A DNA stretch of 64,000 nt, from contig CANEZL010000015.1 of NCBI GenBank assembly GCA_947444195.1, positions 1-64,000 of the forward strand. The letters run 5' to 3'. How positions within the stretch are numbered: the first letter of the stretch is position 1; every line of letters begins with the position of its first letter. The stretch is from Methylobacteriaceae bacterium (GTDB lineage Bacteria; Pseudomonadota; Alphaproteobacteria; Rhizobiales; Beijerinckiaceae). Below are positions 61,259 to 64,000 of the stretch, one piece after another. The notes under the pieces are model-generated. The model was not told where the DNA came from. It did no database searches and worked only from the letters and a program-made list of their open reading frames with translations. A program made the position numbers and the translations under genes.

Positions 61259-62722
61259 TCACGGGGACAGGAGCCCGCTGCCTTTAAGGGCGATCGGATC
61301 CATGCGGCGTATGCTCAGGCACGAATCCAAGGCCCTGAGATCCGCTGCTCGCCGCCCGTCCCTGACACGTCGTGCCGAGCGCCAGCTTCCCACATTCCTA
61401 GAAACGTGATGCGACAGCGCCCTCGATCCGATTGAGAACAAGGCACCGACCAAGATCTTCGCGGGCTTCCCGCCACCCAGAAGTTCCACGGCATCACCGA
61501 CGAACTCGCCAGCCGTTGAGTCACCGACCTTGTTGGCCAAGTTCATCGAACGCGCCCGCAACTTCACGAACACAGGGATCTGCTCGTCGTTCTTGCTTTT
61601 TAGTCTGTCGTTAAGGAATTTACTGTAGTTTCTGCAACTCTCTCTGAGTAAATTTTTCTTATCTTCGTCGCCGCCGCTGAGAATTGTTCTTTTAATACTT
61701 AGCACGGCAATCTTCTTCAGTTCGTTGAATTCTTCTGCATCGGCTGTCGAACTGGCGATATCCAGAAGCGGCTCCAGGCTTCGCCATTTATCGGGGCTTC
61801 TGAAAATGTCGGTCGTCACGAAAAGATTTTTCTCCACTACATCGAGTGCCTGGGATCTTATCACTTCGTCCATCAAGCTTTCGTCATTCTGATCTGAAAT
61901 TTCGCTCAACAGCGGTTTCGTCAGAGCATTTATGGCTGCCAGCTCGCTCGTTTCGATGAAGGCATTGGTTTCCGAGGCGGGATGTTGCGAGAGCGCGATT
62001 CCATAGGCGTAGTGGTTGATCGAGTTCATGACCGACATCGCACGAGCAATGGCAGTAGGGTCTGAAAAATGCGCGATGCAAACCTCTTCGAAATTACTGC
62101 GGGTACGGTCTTTTTCATCAAATTTCTCTATGAGTATTTTGTACGCCTCCGAGTACTCTCCCGGAATTCTCTCATAGCATAATTCTGCCAACTTCCGAAA
62201 AATACCTCGGAACGATGGATTGTAGACGATTTTGCCTTTTCCGAGGACGATCTGACTGTCGATATTCTCAAATCTCCAATATAGCTGCGACCCTGCGCGC
62301 CAGTCATAATATTTCTTGAATCGTGTCGTACTATTGGTGCCTTCTTCCAATCTGGATTCAATGTTGCGATTAATACTCTCGCTGCGCAGGTGAATTTGGT
62401 AAAATCCTGATCTACACATCGGGAGGAGGGGAGATTTATTTTCCGAAAGCGCGTGCAGGTAAGGCTCGTGATAGATGATGTTCCCCAAGCGAGAACAGAT
62501 TCTCGGTCCGAGCAGGGCGTGGTAGATCAGCGTCTTGTTGAGTGCATCCGTATCGGTGGACATATCGTCCCACGGATGACGCGTGACGCTGTCGTCCGAA
62601 CTGCCCAGAAACATCCGGCCGGACGTAAGGTTCTCGGACGCGACGTTTATGTTCGTGTTGCCCATCGAATCAGGATCGGTATCGTTCAGGCCGGAAATCT
62701 CAGGTTTCCAGATCTCTTCCAT
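61259..62722 (-). CDS. Low-GC orphan protein of unknown function
   Basis: 487-aa protein with no family I recognise. It is mostly helical and polar, rich in Asn, Ser, Ile and Lys, for example NRNIESRLEEGTNSTTRFKK, YSEAYKILIEKFDEKDRTRS and SESDD-like acidic segments. A moderately hydrophobic stretch (PAKILVGALFSIGSRALSHH) lies near residue 430. Base composition between about 61560 and 62700 is clearly AT-richer than the rest of the window, with A/T in many third positions, indicating recent transfer. The last about 45 codons (61259-61400) turn GC-rich and Arg-rich, so the C-terminus may be read through into host DNA. Starts at ATG 62722, 22 bp after mfd, with AAGG upstream. Confidence 0.75.
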   Translation of the reverse strand: MEEIWKPEISGLNDTDPDSMGNTNINVASENLTSGRMFLGSSDDSVTRHPWDDMSTDTDALNKTLIYHALLGPRICSRLGNIIYHEPYLHALSENKSPLLPMCRSGFYQIHLRSESINRNIESRLEEGTNSTTRFKKYYDWRAGSQLYWRFENIDSQIVLGKGKIVYNPSFRGIFRKLAELCYERIPGEYSEAYKILIEKFDEKDRTRSNFEEVCIAHFSDPTAIARAMSVMNSINHYAYGIALSQHPASETNAFIETSELAAINALTKPLLSEISDQNDESLMDEVIRSQALDVVEKNLFVTTDIFRSPDKWRSLEPLLDIASSTADAEEFNELKKIAVLSIKRTILSGGDEDKKNLLRESCRNYSKFLNDRLKSKNDEQIPVFVKLRARSMNLANKVGDSTAGEFVGDAVELLGGGKPAKILVGALFSIGSRALSHHVSRNVGSWRSARRVRDGRRAADLRALDSCLSIRRMDPIALKGSGLLSP

Positions 62723-62744
62723 ATTGCCAACCTTGAAAATCGGA

Positions 62745-64000
<1,256 letters not shown>

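Overview
The window is high-GC DNA with strongly GC-biased third codon positions, from an alphaproteobacterium of the Hyphomicrobiales. Several features point to Methylobacterium/Methylorubrum or a close relative: a lanmodulin-like EF-hand protein, a malyl-CoA-lyase-type CoA ester lyase, the large NAD-glutamate dehydrogenase, MucR, IalB, TamA/TamB and an Irr-type iron box. Genes such as mfd (partial at the right edge), rimO, tamAB, mazG, pabABC, hspQ and the glutamate dehydrogenase gene indicate chromosomal sequence.

Layout. 1-651: no convincing gene. 652-7651: a TonB-dependent siderophore receptor behind an Irr-like box, a secreted alpha/beta hydrolase lacking the nucleophilic serine, an outer-membrane beta-barrel and an acyltransferase-3. 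8107-16047: a small secreted protein, the lanmodulin homologue (8555-8968), a repeat cluster, and the translationally coupled tamA-tamB pair, whose tamB N-terminus carries an in-frame repeat insertion. 16930-21925: mostly small conserved or secreted proteins (DUF6481, DsrE-like, HAD phosphatase, DUF2934). 22147-28513: an NTP/NDP-exchange-type transporter, an operon of Tat-exported aldo/keto reductase plus exported NADP-reductase-like protein, and an OPT transporter. 28674-38710: a 43-aa ORF, NAD-glutamate dehydrogenase, catalase-like protein, MAPEG protein, MarR-MFS operon and a second MFS pump. 38878-42110: MucR, a HARE-HTH protein, and an iteron-type RepA replicon with its origin. 42211-48941: mazG, the pABA operon pabB-pabA-pabC-doxX, rimO and pncA. 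48979-58962: quinone oxidoreductase, UbiH-family hydroxylase, a degenerate receiver, a degenerate acyl-CoA-synthetase-like protein, IalB, HspQ, CoA ester lyase and a patatin lipoprotein. 59000-64000: decaying material (frameshifted DUF559 and D-2-hydroxyacid dehydrogenase genes), a carboxymuconolactone-decarboxylase gene, a low-GC orphan gene and the 3' end of mfd.

Most interesting: (1) a lanmodulin homologue with atypical EF1 and EF2 loops; (2) a plasmid-type repA with 22-bp-phased iterons among chromosomal housekeeping genes, followed by a HARE-HTH gene; (3) a palindromic repeat read in frame inside tamB; (4) a low-GC orphan gene directly after mfd; (5) three dispersed intergenic repeat families, one of which exactly fills two convergent spacers. 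All function calls come from reading the sequence; no database search was run.
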